The notes beneath the pieces are model-generated. The model was not told the origin of the DNA and made no database searches. It worked only from the letters and a program-made list of their open reading frames with translations. Shown piece by piece: positions 17,545 to 26,582 of a stretch of 64,000 bases of DNA; the stretch's first letter is position 1, and every line of letters starts with the position of its first letter. Source of the DNA: Rs1 sp000416275 (GTDB lineage Bacteria; Pseudomonadota; Gammaproteobacteria; Pseudomonadales; Balneatricaceae); assembly GCA_965243635.1 (NCBI GenBank), contig OZ251574.1:3534001-3598000 (forward strand), written 5' to 3'. The translations under genes and the position numbers were made by a program.

Positions 17545-17570
17545 AATAAACCTATACTAAATAACGTATT

Positions 17571-17727
17571 GAGACATCTGCATAACGTTGCGAGCGAAGG
17601 TAAGACAAGAAACAAACCGGCGAGATAGCGGAGTCTACTGGTGTAAATTAGCATATTGAGCCGATTTTTAACGCCGTATTACCGAGCGCAGTTATCATAC
17701 CCTCTGGGTAAGTTATGCTGAGGTCTC
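17571..17727 (-). mobile_element. MITE-3 copy 1 (157 bp)
   Basis: Ends GAGACATCTGCATAAC and GTTATGCTGAGGTCTC form 16-bp inverted repeats with few mismatches; GTATT flanks it on both sides (17566-17570 and 17728-17732). The interior matches the copy at 30923-31102 in reverse orientation. The GAGACC start resembles ends of some IS5-family elements. No coding capacity. Confidence 0.75.
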
Positions 17728-17797
17728 GTATTGTAAATGCGCAACATTGTAGCATGTTTTAAAACGAGTCGAACTTGTGGGTCGCGGGTAAAGTAAA

Positions 17798-18285
17798 ATT
17801 ACAAGGCCACTGAGGACGACCAATAATATTTTGACCTTCATTTTTTAAGCCTCTCCTGTATGGTAAAACACATCTTTTAAAGACTTTTCACCACAGAGGC
17901 GCTGCGCTACACAGAGAAAACCTTAAAACCTAGCAAAAACAAAGACCTAAATATTTAGCAAGCCAATAACATTCTAGGTTTTGATCTTTAAATCCCTCCT
18001 CTGTGTCCTCTGTGGTAAATCAATCTTTTAAAGTCTTTTTTCATCACCGATGATCACAAACGCTACACTGCACAGAGATACGGGACAACACTAGAGCCTA
18101 GCAAGACCAACAACCAAAACCCTAAGGGCTTTTTCACCACAGAGGTCACAGAGGCGCTGCGCTGCACAGAGGAAAACTTAAAATCAAGAGATTTAGAAAG
18201 ACAACAATCTTCTAAGTCTTAGTCTTTTAAATCCCTCCTCTGTGACCTCTGTGGTAAATCAATCTTTTAAAGTCTTTTTCATGAA
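17798..18285. repeat. CACAGAGG/CCTCTGTG repeat array
   Basis: Alternating forward modules (ACCACAGAGGCGCTGCGCTACACAGAG) and reverse modules (AAATCCCTCCTCTGTGTCCTCTGTGG), three pairs. It ends shortly before the 3' end of the split antitoxin gene. Confidence 0.8.
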
Positions 18286-18514
18286 TTGGTGATTTACGGG
18301 GATCAACTATTCTGACGAAGCGACCTTTCCAGCCAGCCAGCTTCTAGCTTCTAACTAGTTCGGTGTTGTTGTTTATTAGCTGCTATATCCAGTAAACCAC
18401 CTGAAACATATTTATGTAATATACTTGATACTAAGGTTTGATATGGCAATCCTTCTTCTAAAGCTCTGCGTTGCAACGCTGTTAGATCCCTAGCCGATAT
18501 TCTTATATTAATAC

Positions 18515-20165
18515 CTCAAGTTTCGGAGTTCATTTCATTAGCTCAAATGAACTCCTCCCGTTACTCTAGGCCTTCTTGCCGTAGAGTAAAATTATCCATT
18601 TGCATGACTTGTGTAAAAAAATTGACCACTGTTTGATCGATGCTTTCCAGTATTTTACGTTTATCTTCTTCATTTAGCCCGATAATATCACTCAAAGCGC
18701 CTGCAATTAACGCCTTAAATAGTCCCCATAATTTGCTCGCGAAGTTTAAACTACATAAGCTCTCTTCAAGGCTATTTCTCACCTTACTCACACTGGCTAC
18801 TCCTTCTTCATTCTGCACAAATAGCAGTATACAAAACCTTAACCCAGTCAAATGGATCGACGCTATATAGGCGCTGTAATGACGACTTTGCTCTTTCAAA
18901 AAACCAAGTTTTTGTTTGGCCTCTTTGAAATATACCTCGATACCCCACCGTAATGCGTACACTTCAAGTATCTTCTCGTCACACATCTGACTATCGGTTG
19001 TTAAAAAAAGCGCCCAATCATTCTTTCCTGCCTGTTGCTTTGTTTCATCCATAGATCGAACAAATAACAACTTCACTTTTATCCATTGATCGTGCTCTTT
19101 ATCCGTCGCTGCTAGATTGAGTTCAACGACAATAGACTTGCTCTGGTAAGGCAATTTAGTCAGGGATTGCCATTTCCCCTTTACGTGCTGTTGATATAAC
19201 TGCTTGGCACATAGCATCTCCGTCTTGCCGTTGATGCGTATTCTGTATTTAGTGTTATTTCTTTTCATTCGAACAATAGCGATCAGTGAATGAGTCTCTG
19301 TCATTTTTAAAATGCGCTTGGTGGCAAACCATGCATCAGCCAAAAAATAATCTGCATTTATGCCTGCGCGAATCGCCCTTGCTATCATGTCACACACCAT
19401 TTCAGGTTTGGTTTGAGACTGAGATTTAGCATAACGTTTCGCAGCAATGCTGCGATGGTCTTTAAAGGTAGAATTGGCTGTTTGCTCTCTCACATTACTG
19501 ATGAAGATTTCATTATCAACAGGAACAAATTGTGAATTATTAGCGATGCCTAACGTAACGATTTGCTGACCCATTACGCAGCGTCCGGTTAAATGATCAA
19601 AGTGACTAGAAACGCCAGGCATCTTTTTTCCACGCCTGATTTTCACAGAATCATCAATAACAAACGCGCTTAAACCTCCATGAGAGTTAGATTTAAGCAC
19701 TTTCTTTGCGGTCAATAATTGTAATTTTCTCCAGTCGACATTTTCACGATTGAGTAGATCATAGAGGGCATCTTTTTTTGCTGCACTAAAGCTCAATAAT
19801 GCATCGCGAGAGAACATAGCTACCGATTGAGTTTTTAGCCAAACCCACAGCATAAGTAGATACACAATATCGCTCGCTGGCACGCCAGAGCGTTTATGAA
19901 ATTTTGCTTGAAGTAGCAGGCTATTAAAGCCGAGGTGTTTCCAAGCAGAGTTAAAAGTATTGTCGATACTGAGGTTAGATTGCTCGAGAAAATCAGCAGT
20001 GAGTGATGGCAAAACACCCGTCTTTGTGGCAGAATTCATTTGATGTCTCTTGTGGTATTTTATTTTGTATAGACAGCAATTATTTTACCACAAAGAGACA
20101 TCAACTTGTTTTATATCATATGCTTAGTGTTGCTTTTTGGTTTTATTTGAATCCCGAAACTTGAG
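18515..20165 (-). mobile_element. IS4-family insertion sequence
   Basis: 1651 bp, inside the antitoxin gene. Ends read inward are CTCAAGTTTCGGAGTTCA (left) and CTCAAGTTTCGGGATTCA (right). The 7-bp duplication TTAATAC lies at 18508-18514 and 20166-20172. One transposase gene. Near its start is a further inverted repeat (TGATGTCTCTTGTGGTA / TACCACAAAGAGACATCA, 20040-20105) that could form a protective hairpin in front of the transposase gene. Single copy in the window. Confidence 0.9.
18561..20039 (-). CDS. IS4-family transposase
   Basis: 492-residue DDE transposase. Asp in A-F-V-I-D-D-S-V-K near residue 125, a second Asp in Y-F-L-A-D-A-W-F-A near residue 235, and the IS4 Y-(2)-R-(3)-E-(6)-K signature seen as Y-A-L-R-W-G-I-E-V-Y-F-K-E-A-K near residue 365. 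Intact and full length. Positioned within the IS4 element with the 5' end towards the toxin gene. Confidence 0.93.
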   Translation of the reverse strand: MNSATKTGVLPSLTADFLEQSNLSIDNTFNSAWKHLGFNSLLLQAKFHKRSGVPASDIVYLLMLWVWLKTQSVAMFSRDALLSFSAAKKDALYDLLNRENVDWRKLQLLTAKKVLKSNSHGGLSAFVIDDSVKIRRGKKMPGVSSHFDHLTGRCVMGQQIVTLGIANNSQFVPVDNEIFISNVREQTANSTFKDHRSIAAKRYAKSQSQTKPEMVCDMIARAIRAGINADYFLADAWFATKRILKMTETHSLIAIVRMKRNNTKYRIRINGKTEMLCAKQLYQQHVKGKWQSLTKLPYQSKSIVVELNLAATDKEHDQWIKVKLLFVRSMDETKQQAGKNDWALFLTTDSQMCDEKILEVYALRWGIEVYFKEAKQKLGFLKEQSRHYSAYIASIHLTGLRFCILLFVQNEEGVASVSKVRNSLEESLCSLNFASKLWGLFKALIAGALSDIIGLNEEDKRKILESIDQTVVNFFTQVMQMDNFTLRQEGLE

Positions 20166-20484
20166 TTAATACGCTTATCTTTTTTAGAGGTTTTGGCAGC
20201 TATATCTGCAAGAAAAGACTTCCGATTTTCTGTCAAATCAGACACAAATTCCCGTCCTTCAAATGAAGCTAAAACTTCCTGCTCTTCTTGATCTAATTTA
20301 ATTTTATTCATACTCCACCTCACAAGTATTGCTTAGTCGCTTTTCGACTAGGAATGATAGTTTTTAGAAAAATCTCTTCTTCGTTTTCAACATAAGGTAC
20401 CAAATGAGCGTAGCCTTCAATATTTATAATGAATATTCTTTGGTTCGGGTATTTATCTATATTCGGATGACAAAGATCATCTAA

Positions 20485-22203
20485 CCCGCATATTGCATGA
20501 AAAATGGTAAGTTCCGCCCTATCCCTTGATAGAATAGGGTTTACCACAAAACTACTTCGGATGAAGTAACCCGGAACTTACCATGCCCAATTTTATACAA
20601 TCCCCACTTAATTTCCACCCTGTTGACGGACTTACTGTACGCGCCAGTTTTGATGGTGGCTCTATGTCATCTGATTTTGGTGCAATACTGATGCGGGAGA
20701 CGGCACTTCAAAGTCAACTGCTAACCAAACTTGCCGCTGCTATCAGCGACTCTCGCAGACAAACACATATCAAGCACTCTATGCAGGATCTCATTACTCA
20801 AAGAACTATCCAGCTTGCCTGTGGCTATGAAGATGCTAACGATTCTAACTCTCTACGCAAAGACCCTATGTTTAAACTGGCTCTGGGAAAAAAGCCATTA
20901 GACGAAGAACAAGATTTGGCCCACGGATCAACTTTCACTCGATTAGGCCAAAATGTTGATAGCAAAGATTTATACCGCATGGCTCAAGCGTTTATTGATC
21001 ATTTCATGGATAGCTATAGCAAAGATCCCAGCATCATCATTCTTGATATGGATCACACTGAAGATCAAGTATATGGCCAACAAGAACTGGCATTGTTCAA
21101 TCGTTATTACGGCCATTATGGCTATCTGCCACTTACCATTTTTGAGGGTTTTAGCGGGAAGTTGATTGGTACCTATCTTCGTCCAGGTAAACGCCCTACA
21201 GGGGCAGAAAATGCGATGATAATGAAACGCGTTATACAACAAATTAGATCGCGCTGGGCCAACGTTCACATCGTTTTACGTGGCGACGGCCACTTCTCCA
21301 ACCCTGAATTAATGCAATTAAGTCAAGATGATGACAACATGGACTTTATCTTTGGTGTGCCCGGTAATAAAGCGTTGTCTCCCATGGCGAGTTCTTTACT
21401 AACAGCCGCTAAACACTGCCTTGATGAGAAGCGCCACAACGCAAAGTTGGTAGGTCAACCAGAACCCTATAAAGTGCGCTTATATGACGAGTTAGACTAT
21501 AAAGCCAAAAGCTGGATGGGTATTGAATGTCGTTTAATTGTAAAAGCAGAAGTGAACCTGCTAGGCAAGAACCCTCGTTATATTGTCACCTCTATTACCA
21601 ATGCCAGTCCTGAGACCCTGTACTGTGATTTTTATTGCGCTCGAGGACAAGACGAAAATTTCATCAAGCAGCTGAAAAATGATATGGCCTGTGATCGCAC
21701 TTCTGATCAAGGCTTTTTGGCAAATCAATTGCGGCTTTTCTACTCTGCTGCGGCCTATGTATTAATGCATGAATTCCGATTAGAAACATTAAAGGGTACG
21801 GTATTAGAGCGAGCAGAAATGGGTACAATACGCTTAAAACTATTCAAAATTGCGGTGCGAATTGTTCAGTATAAAGATAGAGTGAAACTGATGTTGCCAA
21901 GTTCTTGCCCCGTTTCTGAATTGCTAAAACGCGTCACTGACATTCTTTATTCCAGCAGACTCCTCAAACCTGGATAGCCCTGCATCTTGATAAAATTCAG
22001 AGTTTACAACACGAGCATTGAGGTTCGAGGGCAGCGTTTGGCTTCCGACTACGAGTTGTTCGAAAAACAACCAGTTCGGTGTACTTAGCTCCACTAAAAG
22101 TTTCTGAAATTTTAGATCTACCCAGCGGCTTAAGAAAAATTTGCAAGGCACTGCTATAAATGGAGTGACTATTGTCAAGTGACTAGTTGGTGCAACATGC
22201 GGG
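20485..22203 (+). mobile_element. IS1380-family insertion sequence, copy 2
   Basis: 1719 bp, duplication CTAA at 20481-20484 and 22204-22207, inside the BrnT-like toxin gene. Ends as in copy 1. Its transposase shares D in K-D-P-S and T in L-L-T-A-A-K with copy 3, unlike copies 1 and 4. Confidence 0.95.
20583..21977 (+). CDS. IS1380-family transposase (copy 2)
   Basis: 464 residues, intact, with the same D-M-D-H-T-E-D and R-G-D-G-H-F catalytic segments as copy 1. It differs from copy 1 at E to D (K-D-P-S) and K to T (L-L-T-A-A-K). It transcribes against the direction of the toxin gene it interrupts. Confidence 0.95.
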   Translation: MPNFIQSPLNFHPVDGLTVRASFDGGSMSSDFGAILMRETALQSQLLTKLAAAISDSRRQTHIKHSMQDLITQRTIQLACGYEDANDSNSLRKDPMFKLALGKKPLDEEQDLAHGSTFTRLGQNVDSKDLYRMAQAFIDHFMDSYSKDPSIIILDMDHTEDQVYGQQELALFNRYYGHYGYLPLTIFEGFSGKLIGTYLRPGKRPTGAENAMIMKRVIQQIRSRWANVHIVLRGDGHFSNPELMQLSQDDDNMDFIFGVPGNKALSPMASSLLTAAKHCLDEKRHNAKLVGQPEPYKVRLYDELDYKAKSWMGIECRLIVKAEVNLLGKNPRYIVTSITNASPETLYCDFYCARGQDENFIKQLKNDMACDRTSDQGFLANQLRLFYSAAAYVLMHEFRLETLKGTVLERAEMGTIRLKLFKIAVRIVQYKDRVKLMLPSSCPVSELLKRVTDILYSSRLLKPG

Positions 22204-22357
22204 CTAACAAGTCACCTTGTTGAATTGAAAAGACGATATTTTCAAAGGACACCCCTCTTTCATTCATTAAAAACTGATTTTTTTCAGCACTCCAATTGAT
22301 TTGTTTCATGCAGATAAGGCTAACACGATGTGTGCCTTTTGTCATCAAACGGGGAAG

Positions 22358-24537
22358 AATCTACCACAGAGAAACCTAAGACTTAGCAAGACCGAAACAA
22401 CCAAGATTCCAAGGGCTTTTATCACCACAGAGGTCACAGAGGCGCTGCGCTGCACAGAGAAAACCTTAAAATCAAGAAAAATCAAAGACCTAAATTAGCA
22501 AGACCACAATCTTCTAGATCTTAATCTTTAAATCCCTCCTCTGTATCCTCTGTGCCCTCTGTGGTAAATCAATCTTTTAAAGTCTTTTTTAACCACCGAG
22601 ATCACACAGACACTACGCCGCACAGAGAAAACCTTAAAGACTGGAAAGACCAAGTACTTAGTAAGAACAACAAGCAAAACCCTAAGGGCTTTTATCACCA
22701 CAGAGGTCACAGAGGCGCTGCGCTGCACAGAGAAAACCTTAAAATCAAGAAAAATCAAGAAAAATCAAAGACCTAAATTAGCAAGACCACAATCTTCTAG
22801 ATCTTAATCTTTAAATCCCTCCTCTGTGTCCTCTGTGCCCTCTGTGGTAAATCAATCTTTTAAAGTCTTTTTTTCACCACCGAGATCACACAGACACTGC
22901 GCCGCACAGAGAAAACCTTATAACCAAGCAAAATCAAAGACCTAAATTAGCAAGACCACAATCTTCTAGATCTTAATCTTTAAATCCCTCCTCTGTGCCC
23001 TCTGTGACCTCTGTGGTAAAACAATCTTTTAAAGTCTTTTTTTCACCACCTAGATCCACAGACACTGCGCCGCACAGAGAAAACCTTAGAATATTAGAAA
23101 GACCAAATACTTAGCAAGAACAACAATCAAAACCCTAAGGGCCTTTATCACCACAGAGGTCACAGAGGCGCTTCGCTGCACAGAGAAAATATTAAAACCA
23201 AGCAAAATCAAAGACCTAAATTAGCAGGACAACGATATCCTAGATCTTAATCTTTAAATCCCTCCTCTGTGACCTCTGTGGTAAAACAATCTTTTAAAGT
23301 CTTTTTTTCACCACCGAGATCCACAGACACTGCGCCGCACAGAGAAAACCTTAGAAGATTAGAAAGACCAAATACTTAGTAAGAACAACAATCAAAACCC
23401 TAAGGGCCTTTATCACCACAGAGGTCACAGAGGCGCTTCGCTGCACAGAGAAAATATTAAAACCAAGCAAAATCAAAGACCTAAATTAGCAGGACAACGA
23501 TATCCTAGATCTTAATCTTTAAATCCCTCCTCTGTGACCTCTGTGCCCTCTGTGGTAAAACAATCTTTTAAAGTCTTTTTTTCACCACCGAGATCACACA
23601 GACACTGCGCCGCACAGAGAAAACCTTAGAAGATTAGAAAGACCAAATACTTAGTAAGAACAACAATCAAAACCCTAAGGGCCTTTATCACCACAGAGGT
23701 CACAGAGGCGCTTCGCTGCACAGAGAAAATATTAAAACCAAGCAAAATCAAAGACCTAAATTAGCAGGACAACGATATCCTAGATCTTAATCTTTAAATC
23801 CCTCCTCTGTGCCCTCTGTGACCTCTGTGGTAAAACAATCTTTTAAAGTCTTTTTTTCACCACCTAGATCCACAGACACTGCGCCGCACAGAGAAAACCT
23901 TAGAATATTAGAAAGACCAAATACTTAGCAAGAACAACAATCAAAACCCTAAGGGCCTTTATCACCACAGAGGTCACAGAGGCGCTTCGCTGCACAGAGA
24001 AAATATTAAAACCAAGCAAAATCAAAGACCTAAATTAGCAGGACAACGATATCCTAGATCTTAATCTTTAAATCCCTCCTCTGTGACCTCTGTGGTAAAA
24101 CAATCTTTTAAAGTCTTTTTTTCACCACCGAGATCCACAGACACTGCGCCGCACAGAGAAAACCTTAGAAGATTAGAAAGACCAAATACTTAGTAAGAAC
24201 AACAATCAAAACCCTAAGGGCCTTTATCACCACAGAGGTCACAGAGGCGCTTCGCTGCACAGAGAAAATATTAAAACCAAGCAAAATCAAAGACCTAAAT
24301 TAGCAGGACAACGATATCCTAGATCTTAATCTTTAAATCCCTCCTCTGTGACCTCTGTGCCCTCTGTGGTAAAACAATCTTTTAAAGTCTTTTTTAACCA
24401 CCGAGATCACACAGACACTACGTTACACAGAAAAACCCTAAAACCTATAAACCAAAACCCTAAAGCTCTTAATCTTTAAATCCCTCCTCCGTGCCCTCTG
24501 TGACCTCTGTGGTAAAACTAATCTTTTAAAGAATTTT
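22358..24537. repeat. Large CACAGAGG/CCTCTGTG array, units of 265-275 bp
   Basis: About 2.2 kb of head-to-tail units, each joining a forward module (CCTAAGGGCCTTTATCACCACAGAGGTC...), a reverse module (CTAGATCTTAATCTTTAAATCCCTCC...) and a link (GAGATCCACAGACACTGCGCC). CCTAAGGGCC starts of successive units lie at about 23133, 23398, 23673, 23947 and 24212, giving periods 265, 275, 274 and 265. The 10-bp difference is one extra CCCTCTGTGA step. The array ends at the stop codon of the RES toxin gene. Confidence 0.88.
23050..24400. repeat. Higher-order duplication of period 814 bp
   Basis: Rare variants repeat at exactly 814 bp: CTAGATCCACAG with CCTTAGAATATTAG occurs at 23050 and 23864, and the order of 265- and 275-bp units is the same after each. 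Thus a three-unit block was duplicated in tandem recently, the second copy being cut short near 24400. Confidence 0.75.
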
Positions 24538-25263
24538 CTAGCTCTTTTTCAGTGATAAACTATCTAACCGAAAAGATATTGGCGGGCTACCCTTGGAGAT
24601 AAAACTAATTTTATCCAAGGTTGAGTGACAAACCCAATTTAGACAATTTTCTGGCTTGGTTGATACAATCACTTTAGGCGCTGCTATCGCAAAATTTATA
24701 CCTAACAGATCTCTAGCAGAATAAAACTTAATCACTTTGGCAGCTTTTTTTTGAATTAATACTTTGCCAAGCTGCTGAGTCAATGTGTAATCGCTAGGTG
24801 ATTTAAGTAGAGCTGCAATTTTCTTGCTCTTTATCGAGGTTAAATCTGCAACTGCAGCTGATTCAATGACCACGCTAAACGTTAAATGCGCCGATTTAAT
24901 CGGTTTAACGAAAGGTACCGACATATCGTGTAAAAAAACAAAACGGTAAAAAGCACACTCAGCTAAAGTCGTATCTATTGCGGCACTGGCATAAAAATAA
25001 CTCGGCATGCTCAGATCGCCAAACCGCGATCCATATTTTAAGGGAGGATATCTAAACGGGGTAGAAATTAAATAGTGAAGTTTTTCTGTCCCCTCTCGAT
25101 AGGACGGCTTAACTTGATCTAGTAATTGTTCAAGTAAATACTGTTCCTCTAAGTCATCAACTAACCCGGTGGTAGCCGCAATCTCTTGAGTTTCTACAAT
25201 GCGAAACACCTTGGCATGACAAGCTTTAAGCGAGCCAATTTCTAATAGAGCCTGAGCTAGCAC
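24538..25263 (-). CDS. RES-domain toxin
   Basis: 241 residues. RES-domain toxins degrade NAD+ in the cytoplasm. The core runs from about residue 60: Y-L-I-S-T-P-F-R-Y-P-P-L-K-Y-G-S-R-F-G (conserved Arg), Y-F-Y-A-S (Tyr), T-T-L-A-E-C-A-F-Y-R (Glu), and a Ser/Asp segment near residue 180 (Y-S-A-R-D-L-L-G). The GTG start at 25263 lies 2 bp after the antitoxin stop, with AGG in the antitoxin's last codons as ribosome binding site, so the pair is translationally coupled. The TAG stop sits at the edge of a repeat array, and the C-terminus looks complete. Confidence 0.85.
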   Translation of the reverse strand: MLAQALLEIGSLKACHAKVFRIVETQEIAATTGLVDDLEEQYLLEQLLDQVKPSYREGTEKLHYLISTPFRYPPLKYGSRFGDLSMPSYFYASAAIDTTLAECAFYRFVFLHDMSVPFVKPIKSAHLTFSVVIESAAVADLTSIKSKKIAALLKSPSDYTLTQQLGKVLIQKKAAKVIKFYSARDLLGINFAIAAPKVIVSTKPENCLNWVCHSTLDKISFISKGSPPISFRLDSLSLKKS

Positions 25264-25265
25264 TG

Positions 25266-25631
25266 TTATACTTTGCCTCGCATAGCATCCAAGTATTGGT
25301 TGGTTCTAAACAGGCCCTCTATACTCAAACAGAGTACCGCTGGCACTCCATTAAGCGCCGTGTTATTTGTAGAATACCAATGATACATAAACTCAGCATC
25401 CCCGCCTGCAATAGCAAAAAGAGAGCGATAGAGCCTAATAAAATGTAGCTGTAACTCAGCTGTTTTGGAATCAGCTGCAAAGCCTTTCCCAGCATTGCGT
25501 GATAGTGTTGAAGCATTCACCCCCAACATACTACTTTTATCGACAGCACTAATGCGCATCGCATCGCATGCATTGTTAAAAGCCTTCATCAAAACAGCAG
25601 CTTTATCTGTTTTTTGTATACTACTCATCAT
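25266..25631 (-). CDS. Xre/MbcA/ParS-type antitoxin of the RES pair
   Basis: 121 residues. The N-terminal half is helix-turn-helix-like (S-S-M-L-G-V-N-A-S-T-L-S-R-N near residue 35), and the C-terminal part (G-G-D-A-E-F-M-Y-H-W..N-T-A-L-N-G-V-P) is the DUF2384/MbcA-ParS-Xre toxin-binding form, which also represses the operon. First gene of the operon, directly before the RES toxin. GAGGGATGT precedes two adjacent ATGs (25631 and 25628), either of which may be used. 25632-25784 upstream holds the promoter region and nothing else recognised. Confidence 0.85.
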   Translation of the reverse strand: MMSSIQKTDKAAVLMKAFNNACDAMRISAVDKSSMLGVNASTLSRNAGKGFAADSKTAELQLHFIRLYRSLFAIAGGDAEFMYHWYSTNNTALNGVPAVLCLSIEGLFRTNQYLDAMRGKV

Positions 25632-25784
25632 ACATCCCTCAACCTAAAATAAGCTTAACATCATTGCCCACTAATGCAAATGTCTTATTAGACGGCAAAT
25701 AAAGGCCAATGCAAACGGTGAATTATCCTGAAAATTTATGCTTGAAGCAGATATAAATAACATTTTCACTCCTTTGGCGCCCCT

Positions 25785-26582
25785 GCCAGCGCAACACAGA
25801 CAAGAAACACTAAGTAAAACCGCACAACCAAGATCCTAAGGGCTTTTTTCACCACAGAGGTCACAGAGGCGCTACGCTGCACAGAGAAGACCCTAACAGA
25901 ATAGAAAGACCAAATACTTAGCAAGACCAACAACTAAGATCCTAAGGGCTTTTTTCACCACAGAGGTCACAGAGGCGCTACGCTGCACAGAGAAGACCCT
26001 AAAAGACTGGAAAGACCAAATACTTAGCAAGACCAACAACTAAGATCCTAAGGGCCTTTTTCACCACAGAGGTCACAGAGGCGCTTCGCTGCACAAGAGG
26101 AAACACTAAAACCAAACACCTAATACCTAATACCTAGCTAGTAATAGACAAAAATTTTCTAGCTCTTAATCTTTTAAGTCCCTCCTCTGTGACCTCTGTG
26201 GTAAATCAATCTTTTAAAGTCTTTTTTCACCACCGAGATCATACAGTCAACTACGCTGCACAGAGAAAACACTAGAAGACTAGAAGACTGGAAAGACCTA
26301 ATACTTAGTAAGACCAACAATCAAAACCCTAAGGGCTTTATTCACCACAGAGGTCACAGAGGCGCTTCGCTGCACAGAGAAAACCCTAAAACCAAACACC
26401 TAGTACCTAGCTAGTAATAGACAAAAATTTTCTAGCTCTTAATTTTTTAAGTCCCTCCTCTGTGTCCTCTGTGACCTCTGTGGTAAATCAATCTTTTAAA
26501 GTCTTTTTTCACCACCGAGATCATACAGTCAACTACGCTGCACAGAGAAAACCTTAACAGACTAGAAAGACCTAATACTTAG
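25785..26582. repeat. CACAGAGG/CCTCTGTG repeat array
   Basis: Three forward units of about 115 bp (CCTAAGGGCTTTTTTCACCACAGAGGTC..), then reverse and forward modules twice, each with GAGATCATACAGTCAACTACGC links. Interrupted at ATACTTAG by IS1380 copy 3 and resuming at 28302. Confidence 0.82.

Larger units (their letters stand above)
18351..20310 (-). pseudogene. CopG-like antitoxin gene split by IS4
   Basis: The first half reads M-N-K-I-K-L-D-Q-E-E-Q-E-V-L-A-S-F-E from ATG 20310 and stops being coherent at K-D-K-R-I-N. The second half begins at 18507 and reads R-I-S-A-R-D-L-T-A-L-Q-R-R-A-L-E-E-G, ending at the TAG at 18351. Removing the IS4 element and one 7-bp TTAATAC duplication joins them in frame into about 101 residues: a basic ribbon-helix-helix-like segment (I-N-I-R-I-S-A-R-D-L) and a helical C-terminus, as in CopG/BrnA-type antitoxins. 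It starts 9 bp after the BrnT-like toxin gene, so it was the second gene of a toxin-antitoxin operon. Non-functional as arranged unless IS4 excises precisely. Confidence 0.85.
20320..22309 (-). pseudogene. BrnT-like toxin gene split by IS1380
   Basis: The first part, from ATG 22309, reads M-K-Q-I-N-W-S-A-E-K-N-Q-F-L, then G-V-S-F-E-N-I-V-F-S-I and Q-Q-G-D-L-L up to the IS1380 edge at 22204. The second part runs from 20484 to the TGA at 20320: D-D-L-C-H-P-N, Y-P-N-Q-R-I-F-I-I-N, then F-L-K-T-I-I-P-S-R-K-A-T-K. Removing IS1380 copy 2 and one CTAA duplication fuses them in frame into about 88 residues. The shape W-x-x-E-K-N..R-G-V-S-F-E..R-I..S-R-K-A-T fits the BrnT/RelE-like toxin family (ribosome-dependent or free mRNA endonucleases). 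Followed 9 bp later by the also-split antitoxin gene. Confidence 0.85.

Noticed and set aside
22358..24537. CRISPR array
   Set aside because: Units are 265-275 bp with conserved, not unique, intervals; no short repeat with variable spacers and no cas genes.
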